Positions 36,020-44,503 of a DNA stretch of 64,000 nucleotides are shown here, piece by piece. Under the pieces are notes generated by a model, which was given only the letters and a program-made list of their open reading frames with translations, was not told the origin of the DNA and did not search any database. Position 1 is the stretch's first letter. The number at the start of each line of letters is the position of its first letter. This DNA is from Janthinobacterium sp. TB1-E2. GTDB taxonomy: Bacteria; Pseudomonadota; Gammaproteobacteria; Burkholderiales; Burkholderiaceae_D. The stretch is taken from positions 248,001 to 312,000 of the forward strand of contig NZ_CP142523.1 in NCBI RefSeq assembly GCF_036885605.1, given 5' to 3'. Both the position numbers and the translations under genes were made by a program.

Positions 36020-37252
36020 ATGGAATTGACGGACAAGCTGGAAATCCTGGCCGACGCGGCCAAGTACGACGCGTCCTGCGCCAGCAGCGGCGCGCCCAAG
36101 CGCGATTCCATCGGCAAGGATGGCTTTGGCGCCACCTCGGGCATGGGCATTTGCCACAGCTACACGCCGGACGGGCGCTGCGTCTCGCTGCTGAAAGTGC
36201 TGCTGACGAATTACTGCCTGTACGACTGCCAGTACTGCGTCAACCGCCGCACGTCGAACGTGCCGCGCGCGCGCTTTACCGTGGCCGAAGTGGTGAAACT
36301 GACGAGCGACTTTTACCTGCGCAACTACATCGACGGCCTGTTCCTCAGTTCCGGCATCATCCAGTCGGCCGACTATACGATGGAGCAGCTGGTGCAGGTG
36401 GCGCGCGAGTTGCGCGAGGTGCATCAGTTCCGCGGCTACATCCATTTGAAAACCATTCCCGACGCCGATCCGGCCCTGATCGCGCAGGCGGGCCGCTATG
36501 CCGACCGGCTCAGCGTCAATATCGAACTGCCGACACAGGACAGCGTGCAAAAGCTGGCGCCGGAAAAGAGCGTGCATACGATCAAGCTGGCGATGGGGTC
36601 GATACGCCGCAAGCTCGACGAGAAAGCGGAAGAACCGCGCGCGCCGCGTTTCGCGCCGGCCGGGCAAAGCACGCAGATGATCGTCGGCGCCGACGCCAGC
36701 GACGACCAGCAGATCCTCTCCACGGCAGAGACCTTGTACGGCAGTTATAAACTCAAACGCGTGTACTACTCGGCCTTCAGCCCGATCCCCGACAGTCCGA
36801 AAAGCGTGCCGCTGGCGCCGCCGCCCATGCTGCGCGAACACCGGTTGTACCAGGCCGATTTCCTGCTGCGCAGCTATGGTTTCCAGGCCAGCGAACTGCT
36901 GCCCGCCACGGGCGGCAACCTGGCGCTCGATATCGACCCGAAACTGGCGTGGGCGCTGGCCCACCGCGAACATTTTCCGCTCGACTTGAACCGCGCGGCG
37001 CAGCACATGATCGCCCGCGTGCCCGGCATCGGCCTGCGCAATGCCCAGCGCATCGTCGATCTGCGGCGGCTGCGGCAGGTGCGCTACGCCGACCTGTCCC
37101 GCCTGCGCTGCAGCATGAAGAAAATCGCGCCGTTCATCATCACGGCCGACTACTTTCCCGCACGCGACACGACCGCCTCGGAACACCTGCGGCGCGCCAT
37201 GGCGGAGGCGCCGCAGCAGATGAATCTGTGGCCGGAGCTGCAGGCCGCATGA
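36020..37252 (+). CDS. radical SAM protein linked to UDG (putative DNA modification/repair)
   Basis: Predicted protein of 410 residues with a GAGGTGA ribosome-binding site. The radical SAM cluster motif is C66-x3-C70-x2-C73 (NYCLYDCQYC), followed by a TIM-barrel-like core with FLSSGI and IHLKTIP. The C-terminal part has a helix-hairpin-helix (about 330-365, ARVPGIGLRNAQRIVDLRRL), a non-specific DNA-binding fold. This matches the family named putative DNA modification/repair radical SAM protein (TIGR03916 type), nearly always encoded with DUF4130 and a UdgX-type protein. The reaction is unknown. It overlaps the next gene by 4 bases (ATGA), so the two are coupled, and a LexA box sits directly upstream. 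Confidence 0.92.
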   Translation: MELTDKLEILADAAKYDASCASSGAPKRDSIGKDGFGATSGMGICHSYTPDGRCVSLLKVLLTNYCLYDCQYCVNRRTSNVPRARFTVAEVVKLTSDFYLRNYIDGLFLSSGIIQSADYTMEQLVQVARELREVHQFRGYIHLKTIPDADPALIAQAGRYADRLSVNIELPTQDSVQKLAPEKSVHTIKLAMGSIRRKLDEKAEEPRAPRFAPAGQSTQMIVGADASDDQQILSTAETLYGSYKLKRVYYSAFSPIPDSPKSVPLAPPPMLREHRLYQADFLLRSYGFQASELLPATGGNLALDIDPKLAWALAHREHFPLDLNRAAQHMIARVPGIGLRNAQRIVDLRRLRQVRYADLSRLRCSMKKIAPFIITADYFPARDTTASEHLRRAMAEAPQQMNLWPELQAA

Positions 37253-38712
37253 GTACGGTGGTGCGGCTGGCGCAGTCGTTCGACGAGTGGCGCGCGGCGG
37301 CACGCGAACTGATCGCGCTTGGCGTGCCACCTGCCGACGTTGCCTGGCAGTCGCGTCCCGGCGATGGCGACCTGTTTTCCGCCGCGCCGGATGCGACGGA
37401 TACCAGCGCGCCACTGCTGCGCCTGCCGCGTCCCCTGGTGGAATTGCTGGAAAGCGCCGCCTGCTTCAACGTGCCTGACCGCTGGGCCTTTTTGTACCAG
37501 GTGCTGTGGCGCTGGCAGCAGGGCCAGCACGACGTGATGTCGCCGGCCGACGCGGACGGCGCGCGCCTGCACGCCATGGTCAAGGCCGTGCACCGCGAGG
37601 AGCACGACATGCATGCGTATGTGCGCTTTCGCGAGCGGCCAGAATGCGAGGGCGCGCCCCGTTTTGTCGCCTGGTTCGAACCCGTGCACGAGGTGCTGCC
37701 GCAGGTGGCGCGCCACTTCGCCCGCCGCATGGGAGCTACCAGCTGGATGATCGCCACGCCCGCTGCCAGCATGCTGTGGGATGGCACGACCTTGCACGCG
37801 GGCCCCGCACTGATGCAGGGCGCAGCCGATATCGACGATGCGGGCGAAGCCCTGTGGCTGACCTACTACCGCAGCATCTTCAATCCCGCGCGCGTGAATG
37901 CGGATTTGCTGCACAGCCATATCCCCTCGCGTTTCTGGAAGAATTTGCCGGAAGGGGGCATCGTGCCCGCCATGCTCAGCGGCGCCGCCAACGGCGAACG
38001 CCGCACGGGCCAGACGGCCAGCGTGGGCCAGCGCAGCGGCGCCACCATGATTCCGATTGCAGCCGAGCGCGCCCAGCCAGTGCGCGAAGTAGCGACAAGC
38101 CTGGACCAGTGCCGCCGCTGCGAACTGTGGAAAAGCGCCACGCAAGCCGTGCCCGGCATTGGCCCGGCACAGGCGCGCATCATGCTCGTGGGCGAGCAGC
38201 CGGGCGACCAGGAAGACCTGGCGGGACTGCCGTTTGTGGGCCCGGCCGGCGCGCTGCTCGAGCAAGCCATGCAGGAAGCGGGCATGGCGCGCGACAGCAT
38301 CTATCTGACCAACGCCGTCAAGCATTTCAAATGGGAACCACGCGGCAAGCGCCGCCTGCACAAGACGCCCGCGCAACGCGAGATCCTCGCCTGTCATGGC
38401 TGGCTGGAAGAAGAGATTGAGCGCGTCCAGCCGCAGGTGATCGTGGCGCTGGGCAGCACGGCCTTGAAGTCCATCCTGCAGGATGGCGCGGCGAGCATGA
38501 CGCCGCTGATCGGCACGCCGGTCCAGCATGCGGGGCGCTCGGTGATTGCCGCGTATCACCCGGCGTATGTGCTGCGCGCACCGGATGAGTCCAGCCGGCG
38601 GCAGGCTTACGCGGTGATAGTGGCGGGGCTGCGGCAGGCGCTGCGGCTAGAGCAGGATAGCCATCACAGCGTTGTCGCCGGCACATCCTGCCCCTCATCG
38701 CGCCGCGCATAA
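37249..38712 (+). CDS. DUF4130-UdgX fusion, covalent uracil-DNA binding type
   Basis: Predicted protein of 487 residues with two parts. Residues 1 to about 245 match DUF4130 (TIGR03915 type), a putative DNA repair protein usually separate. Residues about 280-470 are a UDG-superfamily domain: CRRC (288-291) for an iron-sulfur cluster, GEQPGDQED (315-323), TNAVKHFKWE (354-363), KRRLH (367-371), C382, and YHPAYVLR (436-443). The KRRxH loop is the mark of UdgX, whose His forms a covalent bond to the sugar after uracil release; here that residue would be His371. Only three of the usual four cluster cysteines are evident; H359 might be a ligand. The last 49 bases overlap the convergent BASS gene. 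Confidence 0.9.
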   Translation: MSTVVRLAQSFDEWRAAARELIALGVPPADVAWQSRPGDGDLFSAAPDATDTSAPLLRLPRPLVELLESAACFNVPDRWAFLYQVLWRWQQGQHDVMSPADADGARLHAMVKAVHREEHDMHAYVRFRERPECEGAPRFVAWFEPVHEVLPQVARHFARRMGATSWMIATPAASMLWDGTTLHAGPALMQGAADIDDAGEALWLTYYRSIFNPARVNADLLHSHIPSRFWKNLPEGGIVPAMLSGAANGERRTGQTASVGQRSGATMIPIAAERAQPVREVATSLDQCRRCELWKSATQAVPGIGPAQARIMLVGEQPGDQEDLAGLPFVGPAGALLEQAMQEAGMARDSIYLTNAVKHFKWEPRGKRRLHKTPAQREILACHGWLEEEIERVQPQVIVALGSTALKSILQDGAASMTPLIGTPVQHAGRSVIAAYHPAYVLRAPDESSRRQAYAVIVAGLRQALRLEQDSHHSVVAGTSCPSSRRA

Positions 38713-39677
38713 CGCTGCGCGATCACGGCACAGATCATCAGCTGAATCTGGTGAAACAGCATCAGCGGCAAGATCACCATGCCCAGCGAACGCGTGGAAA
38801 ACAGCACCTTGGCCATCGGTACGCCGCTGGCCAGGCTTTTCTTCGAGGCGCAAAAGACGATGGCGATTTCATCTTCCTTGTTGAAGCCCAGGCGGCGGCT
38901 GACGAAGGTGGAGATGCCCAGCACCAGCGCCAGCAGCAAGGTGCTGATCAGGCCCAGGGCGACCAGGGTTTCCACGGAAATCGTATGCCACAGGCCTTCG
39001 CTGACGGCTTCGCTGAAGGCCGTGTAGACCACCAGCAAGATCGAACCCTGGTCGACGTATTTCAGGGTGGCTTTATGGCGGTCGACCCAGCGGCCGATCC
39101 AGCGGCGCAGGAATTGCCCGGCCAAGAATGGCAACAGCAGCTGCATGACGATGGACAGCACGGCATCGACCGACGACTTGCTTTCCGCGCCCTTGGCCAC
39201 CAGCAAGCCGACGAGGATGGGGGCGAGGAAGATGCCGATGAAGTTCGAGGCCGAGGCGCTGCAGATGGCGGCCGGCACGTTGCCGCGCGCCATGGCCGTC
39301 ATGGCGATCGAGGATTGCACGGTCGACGGCAACGCGCACAGGAACAAGATGCCCATGTACAGGTCGGGCGTGAGGAAGGTCAGCGCCAGCGGGCGCAGCG
39401 CCAGGCCCAAGAGTGGAAACAGGACAAAGGTGCTGGCCAGCACCAGCAAGTGCAAGCGCCAGTGCATGGCGCCGGCCACCACGGCTTCGCGCGACAGCTT
39501 GGCGCCGTGCAGGAAGAACAGGGCGCCGATGGCGACCGTGGTGATGTTGCCGAAGACCACGGCCGTCTGGCCCGTGCAGGGCAGGAAGGTGGCCAGCGCC
39601 ACGGTGACGAGCAGGGCGATGGTGAAATTATCGGGTTTCAGATTGCGCAGCAGGGCAGCGGGAGAAAAAGAAGACAT
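38664..39677 (-). CDS. BASS-family transporter (bile acid:sodium symporter-like, YfeH type)
   Basis: Predicted protein of 337 residues with about 10 membrane segments. The first is preceded by RNLKPDNFTIALLVTVALA. The motif FFLHGAKLSREAVVAG and the crossing region FLCALPSTVQSSIAMTAMARGNVPAAICSASASN match the SBF-like (PF13593) group. EIAIVFCASKKSLASGVPMAKVLF is the second conserved motif. The family moves organic anions with sodium; the substrate here is unknown. It overlaps the convergent UdgX gene by 49 bases and follows rhaI on the same strand, but two hairpins separate them. Confidence 0.88.
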   Translation of the reverse strand: MSSFSPAALLRNLKPDNFTIALLVTVALATFLPCTGQTAVVFGNITTVAIGALFFLHGAKLSREAVVAGAMHWRLHLLVLASTFVLFPLLGLALRPLALTFLTPDLYMGILFLCALPSTVQSSIAMTAMARGNVPAAICSASASNFIGIFLAPILVGLLVAKGAESKSSVDAVLSIVMQLLLPFLAGQFLRRWIGRWVDRHKATLKYVDQGSILLVVYTAFSEAVSEGLWHTISVETLVALGLISTLLLALVLGISTFVSRRLGFNKEDEIAIVFCASKKSLASGVPMAKVLFSTRSLGMVILPLMLFHQIQLMICAVIAQRYARRDEGQDVPATTL

Positions 39678-39729
39678 GCGGTAGCCTGGTAACGGCGCAG
39701 CCTTGCACGCTGTGCCGGGGATGACAAAC

Positions 39730-39747
39730 GGCGCCGGGAACGGCGCC
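39730..39747. repeat. short GGCGCC hairpin
   Basis: GGCGCC, 6-base spacer GGGAAC, GGCGCC. Weak by itself; it lies next to the stronger hairpin at 39765 between rhaI and the BASS gene. Confidence 0.4.
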
Positions 39748-39764
39748 AGTGCCAGCCATTCTAC

Positions 39765-39793
39765 CTGCTTCCAGGCGGCTTGCCTGGAAGCAG
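39765..39793 (-). terminator. hairpin at the end of the rhaDI operon
   Basis: Perfect 12-base arms CTGCTTCCAGGC and GCCTGGAAGCAG with a 5-base loop, 25 bases past the rhaI stop. No T-run, but the stem is strong. It probably ends or stabilises the rhaDI message. Confidence 0.6.
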
Positions 39794-39817
39794 CAATGCT
39801 CCCACTCGCTACCCGCC

Positions 39818-41113
39818 TTACACGATGCCGCTGCTGCTGGCGCCTGCCTTGGGGGGGCGCGCCACGCCGCGCTGCTCCCGATAGCCGCTGCTGCGGTAGC
39901 AGGCCACAGGATCGATGGCGGCGCCCGAACGCTGGCGTGCCATCGCCAGGATGGCGCTGACATCAGTGCGGAACGCCTGTTTCAGTGCTTGCGCCGAGGC
40001 GTGCACGTCGTTGGCTTCCTGGTAATGGCGCAGGGCGGCGCGGTCGACCAGTGCGGACTGGATGAAAGCGCGCTGCACTTCGACGGCACTGCTCATCAGG
40101 CTTTCGATCGGGTCCGTCACATTGTGCGACTGGTCCAGCATGTAGGCGGGATGGAAGGCGGCGCCTTCGCGCTCGGCCGCGTCGGCCAGTTCGTTGAACA
40201 CGAGGAACAGCTGGAAAGGGTTGATGCTGCCCGAATCGAGGTCGTCGTCGCCGTACTTGCTGTCATTGAAATGGAAGCCGCCCAGTTTGCCGAACTGCGC
40301 CAGGCGCGCGACGATCATTTCGATGTTCGTGTTCGGCGCATGGTGGCCCAGGTCGACCAGGCATTTGGCCTTCGGTCCCAGCGCGCTGGCGCAGGCAAAG
40401 CTGGTGCCCCAGTCGGCGATCGTGGTGGCGTAGAAGGCCGGCTCGAACAGCTTGTGCTCAATAAATAATTGCCAGTCGGCGGGCAGGGCGCCGTAGATGT
40501 CGCGCATGCTGTCGAGGTAGCGCTCGAGCGCGCCGCGCAGATTGTGCTGGCCCGGAAAATTCGCGCCATCGCCCACCCACACCGTCAGCGCCGTCGAGCC
40601 CAGCGCACGGCCCAGTTCGATGCATTCGATATTGTGCTCGACGGCCTGCGCGCGCACGGCCGCGCTGTGCGACGTCAGGCTGCCGTATTTGTACGACTGC
40701 GCCTGTCCGGCCTGGTCCTGGAAGGTATTCGAATTGACGGCGTCAAAGCCCAGGCCGTAAGCCTGGGCGGTCTCGCGCAGGGCGGCCGTGTCGCTGACCT
40801 TGTCCCATGGAAAATGCAGCGAAACGGCGGGCGTCGCTTGCGTCAGCTGGTTGATGACGGCGCAATCTTCGAGCTTTTCAAACACGTTGCGCGGTTCGCC
40901 CAGGCCGGGGAAACGGGCAAAGCGCGTGCCGCCCGTGCCGGTGCCCCAACTCGGTACGGCCACGGCGAAGGTTTGCGCCAGCGCCGTCAATTGCTCGATA
41001 TCCTGGCCGCGGCGGGCCAGCACACCGCCCAGGGCCGCATAGTCGGCCTCCAGGTTCGCTTGCAGCTTGGCATTGTGGTCGGCCACCAGGCCGCTATCGA
41101 TCATGGTATGCAT
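39818..41113 (-). CDS. rhaI: L-rhamnose isomerase, RhaI type
   Basis: Predicted protein of 431 residues. It converts L-rhamnose to L-rhamnulose and belongs to the Pseudomonas/Rhizobium RhaI group (TIM barrel), not the E. coli RhaA group. Conserved metal-binding segments seen: WVGDGANFPGQHNL, FIEHKLFEPAFY, VDLGHHAPNTNIE and GGFHFNDSKYGDDDLDSGSINPFQLF. The ATG at 41113 has an AAGGAGA ribosome-binding site. The last 15 or so residues (PPKAGASSSGIV) are a low-complexity tail. It lies 52 bases after rhaD in the same operon. Confidence 0.94.
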   Translation of the reverse strand: MHTMIDSGLVADHNAKLQANLEADYAALGGVLARRGQDIEQLTALAQTFAVAVPSWGTGTGGTRFARFPGLGEPRNVFEKLEDCAVINQLTQATPAVSLHFPWDKVSDTAALRETAQAYGLGFDAVNSNTFQDQAGQAQSYKYGSLTSHSAAVRAQAVEHNIECIELGRALGSTALTVWVGDGANFPGQHNLRGALERYLDSMRDIYGALPADWQLFIEHKLFEPAFYATTIADWGTSFACASALGPKAKCLVDLGHHAPNTNIEMIVARLAQFGKLGGFHFNDSKYGDDDLDSGSINPFQLFLVFNELADAAEREGAAFHPAYMLDQSHNVTDPIESLMSSAVEVQRAFIQSALVDRAALRHYQEANDVHASAQALKQAFRTDVSAILAMARQRSGAAIDPVACYRSSGYREQRGVARPPKAGASSSGIV

Positions 41114-41165
41114 CTTGTCTCCTTGCGCGCAGCGGCGCCATGGCCGGCTGCGTCATTTTTTTAGA

Positions 41166-43274
41166 TTAACGTGTAAATGCGGCCGCGTTGCCCGCGTCGA
41201 CATTGATGATATTGCCCGTGCTCTTGGCGGCCTTGTCGCTGGAGAGGAAATACACGGCTTCGGCAATATCTTCTGGCAGCACGCTACGCTTGAGCATGCT
41301 GCGCTGGCGATAGAATTCCTCGATGTCGCCCGTCTCGATCTTGTTCGAGGCGGCCCGCTCTTCCTTCCACTTGCCATCCCAGATGCGCGAACCGCGAATG
41401 ACGGCATCGGGATTGACCACGTTGACGCGGATGCCGTGCGGCGCTCCTTCGAGCGCGATGCAGCGGGCCAGATGGATTTCCGCCGCTTTGGCGGTGCAAT
41501 AGGCCGAGGCGCCGGCCGATGCCACCAAGCCGTTCTTGCTGGCGACAAACACCATGCTGCCACCGAGCTTCTGCTGCTGCATGATGCGGAAAGCGGCGCG
41601 GCTGACGAGAAAGTAGCCGGTCACCAGGATCGACTGGTTGCGCTCCCACATCTCCAGAGTCGTTTCTTCCAGCGGCGCCGAGGAAGCGATGCCCGCGTTC
41701 GACACCAGCAGGTCGATGCCGCCAAAGCGCAGCGCGGCCGCGTTCAGGATGGCCTCGACGTCGTTTTCGGCCGTGATGTTCGCGCGCACCGTGGCGATAT
41801 TGTCGCGTCCAGCCACCTTCAGCAGGCTCTGCTCGGCCTCTTCCAGCGCGGCGCCGTCGATATCGGTGAGCATCACGCAAGCGCCTTCCTGCAGCAGCTG
41901 GCGCGCCACGGCCTGGCCGATGCCGCCGCCGCCGCCCGTCACCAGCGCAATGCGTCCGGCCAGGCTTTTGGGTTTGGGCATGCGCTGCAGCTTGGCTTCT
42001 TCCAGCAGCCAGTATTCGATGTCGAACGCTTCCTGTTCCGGCAAGCCCACATAGGTGTCGACGCCATTGGCGCCGCGCATCACATTGATGGCATTGACAT
42101 AGAACTCGCCGGCGATGCGCGCCGTCGCCTTGTCCTTGGCGAACGACAGCATGCCCACGCCGGGGATCAGATAAATGATGGGGTTGGCGTCGCGCACGGC
42201 GGGGCTGTTGTCGTGCTTGCAGCGCGTGTAATAGGCGAGGTAGTCGGCGCGGTAGGCGGCCAGCGCCTCGTCCAGGCCGGCGACCAAACGGTCAAAATCA
42301 GGATAGGCCGGATCGAAGTCGATGACGAAGGGGCGGATCTTGGTGCGCAGGAAGTGGTCGGGGCACGAGGTACCGAGCGCGGCCAGCGGCAGCAGGTCGG
42401 CGCTGCAAACGAATTCGAGCACGTTGGCGCTGTCGTCGAAGTGGCCCAGCTTGTACTCGTCCTGGCTGATCTTGCCGCGCAGCACAGGCATCAAACGCTG
42501 CGCCAGGGCCGCGCGCTCGTGCGCCGGCAAGGGTGCGGACTTGGCGCCGCCGAACGCCGGCTGCTTGGTGTTGGCGGCCAGCCAGTCTTCCGCGCGCTTG
42601 ATGATGGCCAAGGTGGTTTCGTAGCAGGACTTGGCCGTGTCGCCCCAGGTAAACAGGCCATGGCCTTCGAGGATGATGCCTTTCAAATGCGGCTGCGACT
42701 GCGACAGCGCTTCGAGTTTGAGGCCCAGGTCGTAGCCGGGACGCTGCCACGGCAGCCAGCCCAGTTCGCCTTCGAAAATCTTGTGCGTCAATGCCTGGCT
42801 ATTGGCGCAGGCGGCAATCGCGATCACGGCGTCCGGGTGCATATGGTCGACATGCTTGCGCGCTATATACGCATGCAGGGGCGTGTCGATGCTGGCCGCG
42901 CGCGGGTTCAGATTGAAAGTGCAATGGGGCAGGTAGGCAACCATTTCATCTTCCAGCGCCAGGCCACGGTAGCGGCCCTTCAGCGCGCGCAGCTTGTCCA
43001 TGTACAGGGTGGAAAAGCCATCGAGCTTGATGCTGCCCAGGTCGCCGCCGGAGCCTTTCACCCACAGCACCTCGACCTCGTCGCCGGTCAGGTGATCCGT
43101 CATGCGGATCTTGGCCGAGGTATTGCCGCCGCCGAAATTGGTGATGCGCATGTCGGAACCGAGCAGGTTGGAACGGTACAGCAAAAGCTCCGGTTCGCTC
43201 AAGGTCGCGGCGTGCGCATCGTCCCATAGCGAGGCCATGGGCGCAGGTGGTGTGGTGTCCATCGTGGCGGTCAT
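41166..43274 (-). CDS. rhaD: rhamnulose-1-phosphate aldolase / lactaldehyde dehydrogenase, bifunctional
   Basis: Predicted protein of 702 residues from the ATG at 43274, with GGAGA in front; 85 upstream codons are open but cover the operator region. The N-terminal class II aldolase domain (about 20-400) has NFGGGNTSAKI, the His pair in HMHPDAVIAIA, and ILEGHGLFTWGD. The C-terminal short-chain dehydrogenase domain (about 435-700) has VTGGGGGIGQAVARQL, NAGIAS and YCTAKAAE. It splits rhamnulose-1-phosphate to DHAP and L-lactaldehyde and oxidises the latter. This fusion is typical of the Rhizobium-type pathway. Confidence 0.94.
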   Translation of the reverse strand: MTATMDTTPPAPMASLWDDAHAATLSEPELLLYRSNLLGSDMRITNFGGGNTSAKIRMTDHLTGDEVEVLWVKGSGGDLGSIKLDGFSTLYMDKLRALKGRYRGLALEDEMVAYLPHCTFNLNPRAASIDTPLHAYIARKHVDHMHPDAVIAIAACANSQALTHKIFEGELGWLPWQRPGYDLGLKLEALSQSQPHLKGIILEGHGLFTWGDTAKSCYETTLAIIKRAEDWLAANTKQPAFGGAKSAPLPAHERAALAQRLMPVLRGKISQDEYKLGHFDDSANVLEFVCSADLLPLAALGTSCPDHFLRTKIRPFVIDFDPAYPDFDRLVAGLDEALAAYRADYLAYYTRCKHDNSPAVRDANPIIYLIPGVGMLSFAKDKATARIAGEFYVNAINVMRGANGVDTYVGLPEQEAFDIEYWLLEEAKLQRMPKPKSLAGRIALVTGGGGGIGQAVARQLLQEGACVMLTDIDGAALEEAEQSLLKVAGRDNIATVRANITAENDVEAILNAAALRFGGIDLLVSNAGIASSAPLEETTLEMWERNQSILVTGYFLVSRAAFRIMQQQKLGGSMVFVASKNGLVASAGASAYCTAKAAEIHLARCIALEGAPHGIRVNVVNPDAVIRGSRIWDGKWKEERAASNKIETGDIEEFYRQRSMLKRSVLPEDIAEAVYFLSSDKAAKSTGNIINVDAGNAAAFTR

Positions 43275-43412
43275 ACAGTGTCTCCATTCTTGGTTATGCG
43301 TGCGGATCGCCATGGCCGCATCTGTGTGCGGGACGCCATGACGGCAGCACTCAGTAGAAGCCAGCGTGCCAATCATGTCAATCAACAAGCAATCAAAAAC
43401 GTGAGAGAAACG

Positions 43413-43434
43413 CAAATAATCACCAGGTTGATTG
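43413..43434. promoter_or_regulatory. operator-like repeat, copy 1, rha intergenic region
   Basis: A 22-base unit beginning CAAATAATCAC and ending GGTTGATTG. It contains the inverted half sites AATCA and TGATT separated by 6 bases. A second copy with two changes lies 51 bases downstream at 43464. Likely binding site for the divergently encoded DeoR-type RhaR. Confidence 0.7.
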
Positions 43435-43463
43435 GAACTCCGATCACGCATTTGCGCGCTATC

Positions 43464-43485
43464 CAAATAATCACGATGTTGATTG
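43464..43485. promoter_or_regulatory. operator-like repeat, copy 2, rha intergenic region
   Basis: Begins CAAATAATCAC and ends TGTTGATTG, 20 of 22 identical with the copy at 43413. The 51-base interval (about five helical turns) would place both on the same DNA face. Further half sites flank it: AATCAACAAGCAATCA at 43381-43396 and tandem GATTGATTGATTG at 43481-43493. The remaining part of the 313-base interval (43275-43587) holds the two divergent promoters, and I see no gene in it. Confidence 0.7.
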
Positions 43486-43587
43486 ATTGATTGTTGACAT
43501 GCACTGCTCAACTGCTTAGGCTGGCTCACCGATAAAGAAGTCGTCCCCGGGCAGCTGGTACGGGAGAGGACTCAAAAAGGAGACAAC

Positions 43588-44418
43588 GTGGTTAATCACA
43601 AACGCCGCAAAGGCTTGCTGAAACTACTCGCCGAACATAGCGTGGCGAGCGTCGACCAATTGGTCGGCTGGCTCAATTCCTCGCCGGCGACGGTGCGGCG
43701 CGATATCGCCTGGCTGGCCGAGCGCAATTTGCTGACCCGCACCCGCGGCGGCGCCGAGAGCCTGCCGCAAAAAAAACAGCGTACGTTTGCGCTGTCGGGC
43801 GAAACCTTTCAAAACAACCTGGACCGCTGCGCCGCGCAAAAGCGCGCCATCGCCCGCCACGCCTGCGGCCTGTGCGCCGATGGCGACACCATCATCATCA
43901 ATGGCGGCACCACCACCTATCGCATGGTCGAGTTCCTGGTCGACAAGCGGCTGAAAATCCTCACCAATTCATTCCTGATGGCCGAGCGCCTGCTGATGTC
44001 CAGCGAGAATGAAATCATCCTGCCCGGCGGCAAGGTGTATCGCGAGCAAAACGTCATCCTGAGTCCCTTCGACAACGACATCAGCCAGCATCATTACGCG
44101 GGAAAAATGTTCATGGGCGTGTACGGCCTGTCGATGCTGGGCTTGATGGAAGCGGATCCCTTGCTGATCCAGGCCGAGAAACGCCTGATCAGCCAGGCCG
44201 AGGAGTTGATTGTCCTGGCCGACAGTTCCAAGTTTGCCAGGAAGGCAGGCCTGATCCTGTGCGGCCTGAACCGCGTGTCCTGCGTCATCACGGACACGGG
44301 CGCTTCGGACGCGGCCGTGCAGATGCTGGAACAGTCGGGCGTCAAGGTACTGGCCGTCGCCCCCGAGGCGATGGCGGCGCCGCTGTCGCCGGCGGAGCAG
44401 GCGTGGCAAGAGCAATAG
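43588..44418 (+). CDS. rhaR: DeoR-family regulator of rhamnose genes
   Basis: Predicted protein of 276 residues starting with GTG behind AAAAAGGAGA. The N-terminal DeoR winged helix is at about 5-60 (RRKGLLKLLAEHSVASVDQL, then SPATVRRDIAWLAERNLLTRTRGGA). A sugar-phosphate-sensing domain (about 85-260) has INGGTTTYRMVEFLVDK, LTNSFLMAERL and VLADSSKFARKAGL. Named after the DeoR-type RhaR of Rhizobium, not the AraC-type E. coli RhaR. First gene of rhaRSTPQUK and divergent from rhaDI, with repeated operator-like sites between. Confidence 0.88.
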   Translation: MVNHKRRKGLLKLLAEHSVASVDQLVGWLNSSPATVRRDIAWLAERNLLTRTRGGAESLPQKKQRTFALSGETFQNNLDRCAAQKRAIARHACGLCADGDTIIINGGTTTYRMVEFLVDKRLKILTNSFLMAERLLMSSENEIILPGGKVYREQNVILSPFDNDISQHHYAGKMFMGVYGLSMLGLMEADPLLIQAEKRLISQAEELIVLADSSKFARKAGLILCGLNRVSCVITDTGASDAAVQMLEQSGVKVLAVAPEAMAAPLSPAEQAWQEQ

Positions 44419-44503
44419 GCAATACCTAGTCAGTGGCAAAAACAGAGGGCTGGAGACATGGTGTCTACCGCCCCGGCAGCAACAATAAAAAAGGAGACGC
44501 GGC

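Noticed and set aside
43381..43493. Repeated CAATCA/TGATTG units considered as a CRISPR array
   Set aside because: Only two longer units, with inner symmetry and no regular spacers or cas genes. They sit between divergent rha promoters, so operators are the better reading.
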